Part shown: one piece after another, positions 49,456 to 59,075 of the stretch
Layout: every line of letters starts with the position of its first letter
How positions within the stretch are numbered: position 1 is the first letter of the stretch
Assembly (NCBI GenBank): GCA_001464425.1
Contig: LNEK01000020.1
Coordinates: 186,001-250,000, forward strand
Source of the DNA: Alphaproteobacteria bacterium Ga0077535
GTDB taxonomy: Bacteria > Pseudomonadota > Alphaproteobacteria > Caulobacterales > Aquidulcibacteraceae
DNA length: 64,000 nt
Reading direction: 5' to 3'
Position numbers and translations under genes: made by a program
The notes under the pieces: model-generated
What the model saw: only the letters and a program-made list of their open reading frames with translations
Database searches by the model: none
Told to the model about the DNA's origin: nothing

Positions 49456-49770
49456 GCCTAATTGCAGCTTTGACGCCTGTGCCGGCGCATGCCGGCGCTT
49501 GCAGAGAATTGGCTCGCGATGGGCCAAGTATTTCTGGACTCCCAGCGAGAGGATGAGGCGGTCATCCGAGCCCAACTCACCATGGTTCATTTCCGCCCCA
49601 GCGGTAGGGGATTTCAGCTGGGCCTGCGCGGCCGGGTCGATGGAGAGGCCGAAGAGGTCGCCGTGGTGGTAGGCTGGTGGGGCAGGGTAGGCGATTGATC
49701 GCATCGCGCCGGCCGCCCGTAATGTTAGACATAATTCGGCAAAGAGTTTGGATGTAAGGTCCGCTACATT
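49456..49770. other. 315-bp stretch without an assigned gene; coding-like on the minus strand
   Basis: No gene can be assigned. On the minus strand bases about 49460-49703 are open and show strong third-position G/C bias, encoding a protein-like text starting MRSIAYPAPPAYHHGDLFGL. The frame then runs without a stop into the antisense of the aldolase gene, so any real gene here is truncated or is a repeat or RNA. The plus strand carries small hairpins (GGATGA-ggcgg-TCATCC; CCCC-AGCGGTA-GGGG). The last 65 bases probably hold the promoter of the RND operon. Confidence 0.35.
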
Positions 49771-50937
49771 ATGTTGGGGATGTTCAAACGCTATGGCTTC
49801 GCGGCCGTCGTCGCCGTGGGGCTCGGCCTGATGACGCTTGTCGTCGCGGGCAAAGCGTTGCTGTCCGGCGCTGAGGAGCAAGGTTCCGCTAAGGCAGCTC
49901 AAGCGGCGGGCGGGCGTCCTGGCGGGCCAAGCGGAGGTGCTCCAGCCGTGCTTGCGGCGACCGTAGACATGCATGTCTTCACCGATGGTCTCCAGGCGCT
50001 TGGCACGGCGCAATCGCGCGAAAGCATCGTGCTGACCCCAAAGGTCGCCGACACCATCCGGGCCATTCGCTTCGATAGCGGCGACCGCGTGCGGCGCGGC
50101 CAAGTGCTGGTCGAAATGTCGAGTGTGGAGCAAGCGGCCGATCTCGCCGAAGTGCGCGCCTCAAACCAAGCGGCCCAGGAAGAGCTTCGCCGCTACCAAG
50201 AGCTTTATGATCGCGGCTTTGCCTCGCAAGCGCGGCTAGACACGGTGCGTGCTGCAGCGGAAGCGGCTGAAGCGCGGCTTAACGCGGGCGGCTCGCGTAT
50301 CGCGGATCGAACCATCCGCGCACCGTTCAATGGCGTGGTCGGACTGCGCACGGCGAGCCCTGGCCAATACATGCGCCCCGGCGATCAAATCGGGACGCTC
50401 GACGACATCACCGAGATCAAACTCGATTTCGATGTGCCGGAAACGCAGATCGCGCGGCTGACGACTGGCGTCGAGATCATTGCGCGGACATCTGCGTACC
50501 CCGACCGTACATTCACTGGCCGGATCGCAAACGTGGATAGCCGTATCAATGCAACTACCCGGACGGTGCGGGTGCGCGCCATGCTACCAAACGCGGATGA
50601 GCATCTGCGTCCCGGCATGCTCATGACGGTGGACGTCCGCTCCAACCCGCGCGAGGCCCCCGCCATTCCTGAAATTGCTATCCTCGATCGGGCGGACGGC
50701 ACCTTCGTGTATCGCATCGCAACCGTCGACGGCGTGCAGCAAACCGATCTCGCACGTATCACGACGGGCGCACGTAGCGGCGGTATGGCGGAAGTGCTCG
50801 AGGGCCTGAGCGTCGGTGATCAGGTGGTCACTGAAGGCCTTCAAAGTGTGCGGCCGGGCCAACCCGTGCAAATCGCGCCGGCGGCCGGTGCGGCGTCCGA
50901 TGACGCTGCCGAGATGCCGCTTCGGCCACGCGGGTAG
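49771..50937 (+). CDS. RND efflux periplasmic adaptor (membrane fusion) subunit
   Basis: A 388-residue HlyD/AcrA-family adaptor. An N-terminal hydrophobic helix (about 10-30) anchors it without a lipobox. The lipoyl-like halves are SIVLTPKVADTIRAIRFDSG and DRTIRAPFNGVVGLRTASPG, separated by a helical hairpin (about 115-165); a beta-barrel domain with DFDVPETQIARL and the C-terminal VLEGLSVGDQVVTEGLQSVR follow. It links the inner-membrane pump encoded 10 bp downstream to an outer-membrane channel. The start may also be the ATG at 49780. Confidence 0.93.
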   Translation: MLGMFKRYGFAAVVAVGLGLMTLVVAGKALLSGAEEQGSAKAAQAAGGRPGGPSGGAPAVLAATVDMHVFTDGLQALGTAQSRESIVLTPKVADTIRAIRFDSGDRVRRGQVLVEMSSVEQAADLAEVRASNQAAQEELRRYQELYDRGFASQARLDTVRAAAEAAEARLNAGGSRIADRTIRAPFNGVVGLRTASPGQYMRPGDQIGTLDDITEIKLDFDVPETQIARLTTGVEIIARTSAYPDRTFTGRIANVDSRINATTRTVRVRAMLPNADEHLRPGMLMTVDVRSNPREAPAIPEIAILDRADGTFVYRIATVDGVQQTDLARITTGARSGGMAEVLEGLSVGDQVVTEGLQSVRPGQPVQIAPAAGAASDDAAEMPLRPRG

Positions 50938-50946
50938 GCCGCGAAG

Positions 50947-53900
50947 ATGACGCTCTCCGATCTTTCCGTTCGCCGGCCAGTGCTGGCGATCGTGCTATCG
51001 CTGATCATCATCGCTTTTGGCGCCGTCGCCTTCACGACGCTGCCGCTGCGCGAACTGCCGGATGTGGATCAGCCGGTGGTGTCGATCAATACCTCGTATC
51101 CAGGCGCCTCAGCGCAGGTTGTTGAAACTCAGATCACGCGCATCATCGAAGACCAGCTCTCGGGCATCGAAGGCGTTGACGTCATCAATGCGGTCAGCCG
51201 TGACGGTCGCTCTTCTATCAATATCGAATTCACCCTCGACCGCGACCTCGAAGACGCTGCGAACGACGTGCGCAATGCCGTGAGCCGCGCGCGCGGCAAT
51301 TTGCCTGCGGACGTGCTTGAGCCGGTGATCAGCAAGGCCGATTCAGACGCCAGTGCGATCATGTGGTTCAGCCTCAACTCCGACCGGCTGGACACGGTTG
51401 AGCTGTCGGACTTTGCGCAGCGTTACATCGTTGACCGCCTGGGCGTCATCAACGGTGTCGCCAATGTGCAGATTGGCGGCGATGCGCGCCGTGCGCTGCG
51501 CATTTGGCTGGATACCAATGCCTTGGCGGCGCGCGGCCTCACTGTTCAAGACGTTGAGACGGCGCTGCGCGCACAGAACCTCGATCTGCCTGCGGGCTAT
51601 GTGCAAAGCCAAGAGCGCGATTATCAGGTGCGGGTCGAGCGTCCGTTCCAAACGCCGGAAGACTTCGCGCGCATGCCGCTGCGCGCCGCGTCCGACACCG
51701 ATGAAGCCGTCGTGCGGCTTGGCGATGTGGCGCGTGTGGAGTTCGCTCCTGTCGAGGATCGCCGCATTTTCCGCGCCAACCAGCGCGACCAGGTCGGCAT
51801 CGGGATCGTGCGCCAATCACAATCCAACGCGCTAGATGTCGCGCGGGCGGTAAAGGCCGAAGTAGAGAATATCCGCCAGACACTGCCGGAGGGCGTAGAA
51901 CTTGGGCTCAACTTCGACGGCACCGTTTTTATCGAGCAGGCAATCTCGCGCGTCGTGCAGACGCTGATCGAAGCGACGGTGCTCGTCGTGCTCGTGATCT
52001 TTCTGTTTCTTGGATCCTGGCGCGCGGCGTTCATTCCGACAGCGGTCATTCCCGTCTGCTTGATCGGCGCGTTCCTGATCATGTCGCTGTTCGGTTTCAC
52101 CATCAATCTGCTCACGCTGATGGCGCTGGTGTTATCGATCGGCCTTGTCGTCGACGACTCGATCGTGGTGCTCGAAAATGCGCAGCGCCGCGTCGATACG
52201 TTGGGCGAACCTCGCGTGGTGGCGGCGCAGCGGGGCGCGCGCCAAGTGTTCTTCGCGGTGGTGGCGACGTCGGCGGTGCTGGTGGCGGTCTTTGCGCCGA
52301 TGCTGTTCGTCGGCGGCTATGTCGGCAAGTTGTTCGTTGAACTCTCCGTGACGATCGCTGGCGTCGTCGTGATCTCTGCATTTGCGGCGCTGTCGCTGTC
52401 GCCGGTCATGTGCTCGATGTTGCTTAAGCCGGCCGCGCAATCAACGCCGCTCGCGCGCTTCGTAGATCGCACGTTGGATGGCATGCGCTCTTCGTATCGC
52501 GCCTCGCTCGAGGCGGCCATGAACGCCAAACCGCTGGTGTTCGCGATGTTCGGCGGCGTGCTGCTCGGCGGTGGCTTTCTGTTTTCGCAACTGTCCAGCG
52601 AACTGACGCCAGCCGAAGATCGCGGCCAGCTCATGGCGTTTGTGAACGCGCCCGAGGGCTCCGGCTTCGAATATAGCAGCCGCGTGATCGAGCAGGTCGA
52701 AGGCATACTCACCGAGTACGTAGACTCAGGTGATCTCACCCGCTTCATGGTGGTGCTGCCCGGCTTCGGTGACGCCGGCACTAATCGCTTCTCCAGCGGC
52801 TTCGTCATGATGTTCATGGAGCCCTGGGGTGAGCGTAGGCCTGCAAGTGAGCTGATGACGGAGCTCAATCAGCGCCTAAGCCAAATTCCGGGCGCCACCA
52901 TCCGCGTTATAATGCCTAATTCCTTCCAGCGTGGCGGCGGGGATGGCGCATCCATTGTGCTGCTGGGGTCCGAGTACGAGCCGCTCGCCGAGACCGCCGA
53001 TCGGATTATGGACCGGCTGCGGGAGAACCCGAATTTCTTGCGCCCGCGCATGAATTACGAACCCACATCGCCGCGCGTGCTGGTTGATATCGATCGCGAA
53101 CGGGCCGCTTCACTCGGCATATCGGTGCAAGCGATCGGCCGCACGCTCGAAGCCACGATGGGTTCACGCAGGATCAACACGATCAGCGATCGTGGCGAAG
53201 AATATTACGTCTATCTGCAGGCCGAGCGTGGCGAACGCTCTGACATTAGCGATCTCACCAACAAGTTCGTGCGCTCAGACCGGACGGGTGAATTGGTGCC
53301 GCTCTCGACAGTGGTTTCGCTCCGCACCGTGGGCGATAGCGCCGAACGGCGCAGGATGAACCGCCAAGCTGCGGTGACGATCGGCGCTTCAATCCCAGGC
53401 GACCTGGCTCTTGGCGACGCCATGAGCCAGCTTGAAGAGATCGCGCTTGAAGAGATTGGCGATCAGCCAATCGCCATCGACTATACTGGACAAGCGCGTC
53501 AGTTCCGGCAGGCGACAGGCGCGGTCGGCTTCGCATTCGGCTTCGCGTTGATCATCGTGTTTCTGGTGCTAGCGGCGCAATTCGAGAGCTTCGTCCACCC
53601 GATTGTGATCATGCTTTCGGTGCCGCTGGCGGTCGCGGGCGGACTGTTTGGGCTTTTCCTCACCGACGGCACGCTCAATATCTATAGCCAGATCGGCCTC
53701 ATCATCCTGATCGCGCTCTCGGCGAAGAACGGGATTCTGATCGTGGAGTTTGCAAATCAGCTCCGCGACGAGGGCAAGAATATCCGTGACGCTATTCTGG
53801 ACGCATCAGACCTCCGCATTCGGCCGGTCTTGATGACGTCCATCGCGACTGTGGTCGGCGCCATTCCGCTGATCATCAGCCACGGCGCGGGATCGGAAAG

Positions 53901-54078
53901 CCGGGGCACCATCGGCGTCGTGATCTTCTTTGGTTTGCTCGTCTCGACGCTGCTGACGTTGTTCGTCGTACCGGTCTTCTATGACTTGTTGGCGCGCTAC
54001 ACTAAATCGCCTGAAGCGACTGCAAAAGCGATTGAAGAATACGAACACAACGAGGCGCTCACGCGCCCCGCCGAGTGA
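50947..54078 (+). CDS. RND efflux transporter permease, HAE1 type
   Basis: A 1043-residue AcrB-like proton-driven exporter with twelve membrane helices and two large periplasmic loops. The N-terminus LSDLSVRRPVLAIVLSLIII, the proton-relay acidic pair in GLVVDDSIVVLENAQ (TM4) and the TM10 lysine in SAKNGILIVEFANQL are all intact. Substrates are likely drugs, detergents or toxic metabolites but cannot be told from sequence. It follows the adaptor gene by 10 bp. No outer-membrane channel gene is adjacent, so a TolC homologue elsewhere must serve it. Its stop abuts that of the convergent cytochrome gene. Confidence 0.95.
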   Translation: MTLSDLSVRRPVLAIVLSLIIIAFGAVAFTTLPLRELPDVDQPVVSINTSYPGASAQVVETQITRIIEDQLSGIEGVDVINAVSRDGRSSINIEFTLDRDLEDAANDVRNAVSRARGNLPADVLEPVISKADSDASAIMWFSLNSDRLDTVELSDFAQRYIVDRLGVINGVANVQIGGDARRALRIWLDTNALAARGLTVQDVETALRAQNLDLPAGYVQSQERDYQVRVERPFQTPEDFARMPLRAASDTDEAVVRLGDVARVEFAPVEDRRIFRANQRDQVGIGIVRQSQSNALDVARAVKAEVENIRQTLPEGVELGLNFDGTVFIEQAISRVVQTLIEATVLVVLVIFLFLGSWRAAFIPTAVIPVCLIGAFLIMSLFGFTINLLTLMALVLSIGLVVDDSIVVLENAQRRVDTLGEPRVVAAQRGARQVFFAVVATSAVLVAVFAPMLFVGGYVGKLFVELSVTIAGVVVISAFAALSLSPVMCSMLLKPAAQSTPLARFVDRTLDGMRSSYRASLEAAMNAKPLVFAMFGGVLLGGGFLFSQLSSELTPAEDRGQLMAFVNAPEGSGFEYSSRVIEQVEGILTEYVDSGDLTRFMVVLPGFGDAGTNRFSSGFVMMFMEPWGERRPASELMTELNQRLSQIPGATIRVIMPNSFQRGGGDGASIVLLGSEYEPLAETADRIMDRLRENPNFLRPRMNYEPTSPRVLVDIDRERAASLGISVQAIGRTLEATMGSRRINTISDRGEEYYVYLQAERGERSDISDLTNKFVRSDRTGELVPLSTVVSLRTVGDSAERRRMNRQAAVTIGASIPGDLALGDAMSQLEEIALEEIGDQPIAIDYTGQARQFRQATGAVGFAFGFALIIVFLVLAAQFESFVHPIVIMLSVPLAVAGGLFGLFLTDGTLNIYSQIGLIILIALSAKNGILIVEFANQLRDEGKNIRDAILDASDLRIRPVLMTSIATVVGAIPLIISHGAGSESRGTIGVVIFFGLLVSTLLTLFVVPVFYDLLARYTKSPEATAKAIEEYEHNEALTRPAE

Positions 54079-54546
54079 TCAGTCCTCAGCCGATTCAATC
54101 ATCAAGTAGGCAATGAGATCGCGGCGCTGCTCGTCGCTACGGACGCCCGCAAAAGCCATGCGGTTGCCCGGCAGAAAACTCTGCGGATTGGCCAGCCAGT
54201 CGTCCAGACGATCGGCGTCCCAAACGAAATCCGCGTCCTGGACCGCTTGCGAGTAATTGAAGCTGGCAGCGGTACCGACTTCGCGCCCGAAGACGCCGTG
54301 CAGGTTCGGCCCAACGCGATTGGCGCCGCCGGCATTGATCGTGTGGCATGAGCGGCACTGCGCAAAGGCGCGGCGCCCTTCATCATAATTCGCGTCGCTG
54401 TACGGAGCGGGCAGCGCTGCCAGCGCCGCTTGAATTTCATCTGTAGAGCGCGCGCCCGGGGCCTGTGGTGTGGCGCTCGTCGGCGTTGTGCTTTGGCCGC
54501 AAGAGGCGAGGGCTAGAAGGGAAAGTGTGAGTAGAATCTGGCGCAT
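54079..54546 (-). CDS. c-type cytochrome, lipoprotein
   Basis: A 155-residue class I cytochrome c. Heme is attached at CRSCH (Cys64, Cys67, His68) and the distal ligand is probably the Met in RMAFAGV near residue 131. Blocks GPNLHGVFGREVG and FNYSQAVQDADFVWD are typical of cytochrome c2/c552-type electron carriers. The N-terminus MRQILLTLSLLALASC is a lipoprotein signal with lipidated Cys16, so it is membrane-tethered in the periplasm. Single-gene unit, convergent with the RND permease. Confidence 0.93.
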   Translation of the reverse strand: MRQILLTLSLLALASCGQSTTPTSATPQAPGARSTDEIQAALAALPAPYSDANYDEGRRAFAQCRSCHTINAGGANRVGPNLHGVFGREVGTAASFNYSQAVQDADFVWDADRLDDWLANPQSFLPGNRMAFAGVRSDEQRRDLIAYLMIESAED

Positions 54547-54609
54547 GTGGAGAAGTACCCACGCGCATGTGCGCGGCGCAAAGCGACGGAGCGTCCCACA
54601 TTTCGCAGA

Positions 54610-54685
54610 TGGTGCCGCCAGAGGGACTCGAACCCCCGACCCCCTGATTACAAATCAGGTGCTCTACCAGCTGAGCTATGGCGGC
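54610..54685 (-). tRNA. tRNA-Thr (TGT)
   Basis: 76 bases with encoded CCA. Acceptor GCCGCCA pairs with TGGCGGC, anticodon loop TTTGTAATC with anticodon TGT, T-arm GGGGG-TTCGAGT-CCCTC. The flanking 54686-54863 stretch holds no supported gene, only the promoter region of the muramidase gene. Confidence 0.97.
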
Positions 54686-54863
54686 GCCGGGCGAGCTTTT
54701 GCCAGCACACAACCGGCGGCGAAAGCCCAGATTGGCGCCTCGCAGCGATCTCCCGTTTGCCCCAAAGGCGCGATATGGTTAAGCCCGACCCGGTGGGACG
54801 CATGCTTCGTGGGCTTGAGGGCCGGGCGCGGCGCTTAGCGCGACACGGCAAAAGGGGGATATC

Positions 54864-56411
54864 ATGAGCTTCTGGGGTTCCGTGTTCCGAGCCGTTTTCG
54901 GCAGCCGCGGCTCTTCGCGGCCGACGTCCCCACCACCGCCGCCGCCGCCCGCGCGTCCTCCTGTGCCGCCGCCAGCGGCGCCGCCCGCGCCGCCCGTTTC
55001 GCCGCCGGCCACACCGCCGGCGCCACCTCCGGCGACGCCGCCAGCGCCGCCGCCTGTGTCGCCGCCGGCAACACCGCCCGCGCCGCCGCCCGTGGCCCCA
55101 CCTGCGCCGCCGCCCGTTACGCCACCTGCGCCGCCTCCGGCATCGCCGCCGGCTGCGCCGCCACCGCCGCCGCCTGCAGAGCCGCCGCCATCAACCGGTG
55201 CGCCAAGCGGCTTCGCTCTGGACTCACTGCGCGTGCAGGACGCAACGCGCGTCAGCGATGCTGACATCGAAGCAGCTGCTCAACGTCTCGGCGTTGAAGC
55301 CAACGTTCTGCGTGCAGTCATCAAAGTGGAAAGCGCCGGCCCAGGTTTTGGCGCCGATGGCCGCCCGCTGCTTTCGTTCGAGCCGTATAATTTCAGCCAG
55401 ACCACCGGCGGACGTTTCGACGCGACAAACGCGAGCGTTTCGCAAGCCTCTAACCGCGCATATCTGGGCGGAAACCAAGCATCGCGTTGGACGAAGTTGT
55501 CCGAAGCATACGGGCTTGATCCGGCGGCAGCGCTGGGCGCCGCGAGTTGGGGCGCGTTCCAGTTACCAGGTCGCTACTACGCGGACGCAGGCTATCCGAG
55601 CGTGTTCGCATTCGTTGCTGATCTTTCGCAGTCGGAAGCACGTCAGCTTGCGGCGTTCGAAGCCTATTTGGTGCGCAAGGGTCTCGTCGACGAATTGCAG
55701 CGCAGAGACTTTGAGACTTTCGCGCGCGTCTATGAGGGCGAGCACGGCGCGGGCCAGTACGCCTCGGCTCTTAGCCGCGCCTACGCTTCATTGGCGCCGC
55801 CGAGCGACGGCTACCTGGAAGCACTCGTCGCAGGCAGCACCGCTGCGCTTACGCGCGCTGATTTTGAAGGCATCGCCGCAGAACTCGGTTGCGAAGTGGA
55901 GGCCGTTCAGGCTGTCGTGCAGGTCGAGAGCGGTGCGCTCGGCGCGTTCGCGGCCAATGGCAAGCCGGTCATCTTGTATGAGCCGCACATCTTCTCGCGC
56001 CGCACCAACCGCCAGTACGACGCCAGCCACCCGACGATCTCGTATCGTTCGTGGGACGCCTCCAAATACCCGCGCACTCAGGACGGGCGTTGGGCGCAGC
56101 TGCGTGAAGCTTACGCGCTGAACCCGGAAGCAGCGGTCGCGTCGGCGAGCTGGGGCCTGTTCCAGATCATGGGCTTCAACCACGAGGCGTGCGGCTTCCC
56201 GAATGCGAAGGCGTTCGTGACGGACATGTGCCAGTCGCAGGCGCAGCAGCTGAAGGCGTTCGCCAAGTTCGTGAAGTTCAACAGCCTCGACGATGAGTTG
56301 CGGGCCAAGAACTGGGAAGGCTTCGCTGCGGGCTATAACGGCCAAGGTCAGGTCGAGCGCTATGGCCGGTTGATGCGTGAAGCCTACGATCGTTTGAAGG
56401 CGACCAGCTAG
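54864..56411 (+). CDS. proline-rich protein with two tandem N-acetylmuramidase domains
   Basis: A 515-residue protein. Residues about 20-113 are an extreme Pro/Ala repeat tract (PPAPPP, PPATPP, PPVSPP units). Two copies of the N-acetylmuramidase domain (PF11860-like, phage endolysin type) follow: about 125-312, with VIKVESAGPGFGADGRPLLS and catalytic Glu156, and about 325-512, with VVQVESGALGAFAANGKPVI and Glu355. Each copy has the ASWGAFQ or ASWGLFQIMGFN block. There is no signal peptide, so export would need another route or cell lysis. The start follows AAAGGGGG. Position beside a tRNA and the phage-type fold hint at a phage ancestry. Confidence 0.88.
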   Translation: MSFWGSVFRAVFGSRGSSRPTSPPPPPPPARPPVPPPAAPPAPPVSPPATPPAPPPATPPAPPPVSPPATPPAPPPVAPPAPPPVTPPAPPPASPPAAPPPPPPAEPPPSTGAPSGFALDSLRVQDATRVSDADIEAAAQRLGVEANVLRAVIKVESAGPGFGADGRPLLSFEPYNFSQTTGGRFDATNASVSQASNRAYLGGNQASRWTKLSEAYGLDPAAALGAASWGAFQLPGRYYADAGYPSVFAFVADLSQSEARQLAAFEAYLVRKGLVDELQRRDFETFARVYEGEHGAGQYASALSRAYASLAPPSDGYLEALVAGSTAALTRADFEGIAAELGCEVEAVQAVVQVESGALGAFAANGKPVILYEPHIFSRRTNRQYDASHPTISYRSWDASKYPRTQDGRWAQLREAYALNPEAAVASASWGLFQIMGFNHEACGFPNAKAFVTDMCQSQAQQLKAFAKFVKFNSLDDELRAKNWEGFAAGYNGQGQVERYGRLMREAYDRLKATS

Positions 56412-56455
56412 GCAGCTTGCGCGAGCGGGGGCGGACGTCCTAGATCGCGGGCCTT

Positions 56456-58165
56456 ATGGCTCGCTATCTCATCACGTCCGCGCTTCCGTACATCAACGGC
56501 ATCAAGCATCTCGGCAATTTGGCCGGCTCGATGCTGCCTGCGGACGTGCACGCGCGCTTCCGCCGGCTGCAAGGCCACGAAGTGCTCTACATCTGTGCGA
56601 CCGATGAGCACGGCACGCCGGCCGAACTCGCCGCTGCTGAAGCAGGGCAGGACGTCGCCACGTACTGCGCGCAGCAATTTCAAATCCAGAAGGACGCGTG
56701 CGACGGTTTTCGCCTCTCGTTCGATCACTTTGGCCGATCGTCCAATCCGCCGAACCATCGGCTGACGCAGCATTTTTGCGAGACTCTCGAAAAGAACGGC
56801 CTGATCGAAGAGCGCGTTTCCAAGCAAATCTACTCCATCGACGATAAGCGCTTCCTCCCGGATCGCTATGTCGAAGGCACATGCCCGGTGTGCGGCTTCG
56901 AGCGCGCGCGCGGCGATCAATGCGACAATTGCGGTACGCTGCTCGATCCGATCGAGTTGAAGAGCCCGCGCTCAAAAATCTCCGGCTCAACCAACGTTGA
57001 GCCGCGCGACACCGCGCATTTGTTTTTGAAGCAACCGCAAATGCAGGAGCGCATTCGCGCCTGGGTCGACAAGGCGACGGAATGGCCGGCGCTGGCGCGT
57101 TCGATTGCCTACAAATGGTTGGACGAGGGGCTGATCGATCGCTCGATCACGCGCGATTTGTCATGGGGCATCAAAGTCACGCAGAACGGCCAGCCGCGAC
57201 CGGGCTTCGATAACAAGGTTTTCTACGTCTGGTTCGACGCTCCGATCGAATATATCGGCTCGACCGTTGAATGGGCCGACGCACACGGCGGCGATTGGGA
57301 GCGTTGGTGGCGCACTGACAAAGGCGCGGATGACGTCACCTACGTCCAGTTCATGGGCAAGGATAACGTCGCCTTCCACACCGTAAGCTTCCCCGTGACC
57401 ATCATGGGTTCAGGCGAGCCATGGAAATTGGTCGATCGCCTCAAGGCCTTCAACTGGGTCACCTGGTACGGCGGCAAATTCTCAACCAGCGAAAAGCGCG
57501 GCATTTTCATGGATGCGGCGCTGGAAATTCTGCCGAGCGATTATTGGCGCTGGTACCTGATGGCGAACGCGCCCGAAAGCTCCGACGCCGCGTTCACGCT
57601 TGAGCAATTCCAGCAAACCATCAACGCCGACCTCGCCAACGTCTTCGGCAATTTCGTAAACCGCATCACGCGCTTCGCGGCTTCGAAGTTCGACAGCCAA
57701 GTGCCCGACGGCGGAACCCCCGGTGAAAACGAAGCCAAGCTCGCGAAGGAGTTCAGCGAGCGGCTTGCGGCGTTGACGCAATTTCACGATCAGATGGAAA
57801 TGCGCAAAGCCGCGGCCGAGTTGCGTGCGATCTGGGTGGCTGGGAACGAATATCTGCAGGTCGCGGCGCCATGGACGGCGCTCAAAACCGATCGCGATGC
57901 ATCCGCCATCGGGGTGCGCACTGGCCTCAATGCATGCGCGTTGTTCGCAATTCTTGCACAGCCTTTCATCCCCGATGCTGCGAAGGTCGTCCTTGATGCG
58001 CTCGGCGTGCCGGAAGGCAATCGCAAGTGGCCCGATCCTGCTGACGCCAGTGTGTGGGACGCGCTGCCGCGCGGGCTCTCTTTCACGCCGCCTGACGTTC
58101 TGTTCAAAAAGATCGAGGACACCGACGTGGCAGAGTGGGCCCAGCGCTTCAGCGGCGGCGGCTGA
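56456..58165 (+). CDS. metG: methionyl-tRNA synthetase
   Basis: A 569-residue class I synthetase for tRNA-Met. N-terminal [20 protein letters not shown] carries the HIGH-equivalent (HLGN); the zinc-binding knuckle [18 protein letters not shown] lies near 144-161; the catalytic [15 protein letters not shown] and [13 protein letters not shown] blocks follow; the KMSKS-equivalent reads [12 protein letters not shown], an accepted variant. No C-terminal tRNA-binding (Trbp111-like) extension is present, as usual in this group. Its stop overlaps the next ATG by one base (TGATG). Confidence 0.95.
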   Translation: MARYLITSALPYINGIKHLGNLAGSMLPADVHARFRRLQGHEVLYICATDEHGTPAELAAAEAGQDVATYCAQQFQIQKDACDGFRLSFDHFGRSSNPPNHRLTQHFCETLEKNGLIEERVSKQIYSIDDKRFLPDRYVEGTCPVCGFERARGDQCDNCGTLLDPIELKSPRSKISGSTNVEPRDTAHLFLKQPQMQERIRAWVDKATEWPALARSIAYKWLDEGLIDRSITRDLSWGIKVTQNGQPRPGFDNKVFYVWFDAPIEYIGSTVEWADAHGGDWERWWRTDKGADDVTYVQFMGKDNVAFHTVSFPVTIMGSGEPWKLVDRLKAFNWVTWYGGKFSTSEKRGIFMDAALEILPSDYWRWYLMANAPESSDAAFTLEQFQQTINADLANVFGNFVNRITRFAASKFDSQVPDGGTPGENEAKLAKEFSERLAALTQFHDQMEMRKAAAELRAIWVAGNEYLQVAAPWTALKTDRDASAIGVRTGLNACALFAILAQPFIPDAAKVVLDALGVPEGNRKWPDPADASVWDALPRGLSFTPPDVLFKKIEDTDVAEWAQRFSGGG

Positions 58166-58659
58166 TGCACGTCCGCGTGCTGACGCCGGACGATCTCGCG
58201 GCGTACCGCGCACTGCATCGTTTCGCGCTCATTGAAGCGCCGAACGCTTTTGTGGCGACGGCAGAGAATGATGCGGCGCGGCCCGACGAAGTTGTGGCCG
58301 ATCTGCTGGCGCGCGGCGAAGCCTGGGGCGCGTTCGAAGGTGAACGCCTAGTCGGGCAACTGGTGATCGATGCGCTTCCTTATGCGCGGCTCGCGCACAC
58401 GCGCTGGCTGCATGCGGTCTATGTCCATCCTGACGCGCGCGGCACGGGTGCTTGCGCGGTGCTGGTACAAACCGCGATTGACCACGCGGTCGCCAACGGC
58501 GCACGCCGGATCGCCCTCTGGGTCAACGAACGGAATATCGCGGCGCGGCGGGCCTATGCGCGGCTTGGATTTGTTGAAACCGGACGTGTGCCCGGCGGTA
58601 TTCGCGACGCCCATGATTACGTCGACGACGTTCTCATGTGCCTCAAAGTTGGGGCCTGA
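58165..58659 (+). CDS. GNAT family N-acetyltransferase
   Basis: A 164-residue acetyltransferase. The acetyl-CoA-binding motif A is LHAVYVHPDARGTGACAVLVQTAI, with the R-G-T-G turn slightly altered from Q/R-x-x-G-x-G/A, and motif B is ALWVNERNIAARRAYARLGFVETGRV. The acceptor is unknown. The ATG at 58165 overlaps the metG stop, so it is co-translated with metG. A shared role with metG is not implied by the family. Confidence 0.9.
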   Translation: MHVRVLTPDDLAAYRALHRFALIEAPNAFVATAENDAARPDEVVADLLARGEAWGAFEGERLVGQLVIDALPYARLAHTRWLHAVYVHPDARGTGACAVLVQTAIDHAVANGARRIALWVNERNIAARRAYARLGFVETGRVPGGIRDAHDYVDDVLMCLKVGA

Positions 58660-58739
58660 CGTCTGGACGGACGCGATTTTGGCATTAACAATCCGGCCGC
58701 CGGCGGGGACGACCGGCGCATCGTCGAGGGGGCGGTCAC

Positions 58740-59075
58740 ATGGAATTGGTCGATCAGGTGGTCGCGTATCTGCGCGAGGGGTTCGCCAACATCAATAATC
58801 CCAAGGGCCTGCTGATTGCGCTCGCCGCGACGGTTTTCCTTGGCTCGTGGAAGCAATGGTTTCCGATCTCGCTCGTTGCCGTGATCGTGCACATCGCGAT
58901 CGAGCAATTGGCGCCGGTGCTGGCTGGCGAAGGCGGCGCGGTGATCTTGCCGGACCTTACGAGTGAAGCGTTCTGGACGCGCAGCCTCGTTCTGTTCTTG
59001 GGCTACCTGATCATCATCGGCATCTTTTACTTCGTGAAGCGGCTGCTCTTCCGAGGCGGCGCCGCTCACCACTAG
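58740..59075 (+). CDS. small membrane protein, unknown function
   Basis: A 111-residue protein with two or three hydrophobic helices (about residues 22-36, 40-60 and 82-100) and a basic C-terminal end (KRLLFRGGAAHH). I do not recognise the family. GAGGGGGCGG lies just upstream of the ATG as a ribosome-binding site. It follows the GNAT gene by 80 bp and overlaps the end of the convergent rlmB gene by 4 bp. Confidence 0.75.
   Translation: MELVDQVVAYLREGFANINNPKGLLIALAATVFLGSWKQWFPISLVAVIVHIAIEQLAPVLAGEGGAVILPDLTSEAFWTRSLVLFLGYLIIIGIFYFVKRLLFRGGAAHH

Noticed and set aside
48664-50133. Very long minus-strand open frame (489 codons)
   Set aside because: Most of it is antisense to the aldolase and RND adaptor genes. 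Only the intergenic part is unexplained and is reported separately.
54779-55267. Gly-rich open frame on the minus strand opposite the proline tract
   Set aside because: It is the mirror of the Pro/Ala-coding repeat of the muramidase gene (CCG/GCC repeats read as Gly/Ala) and has no independent start signal or domain.
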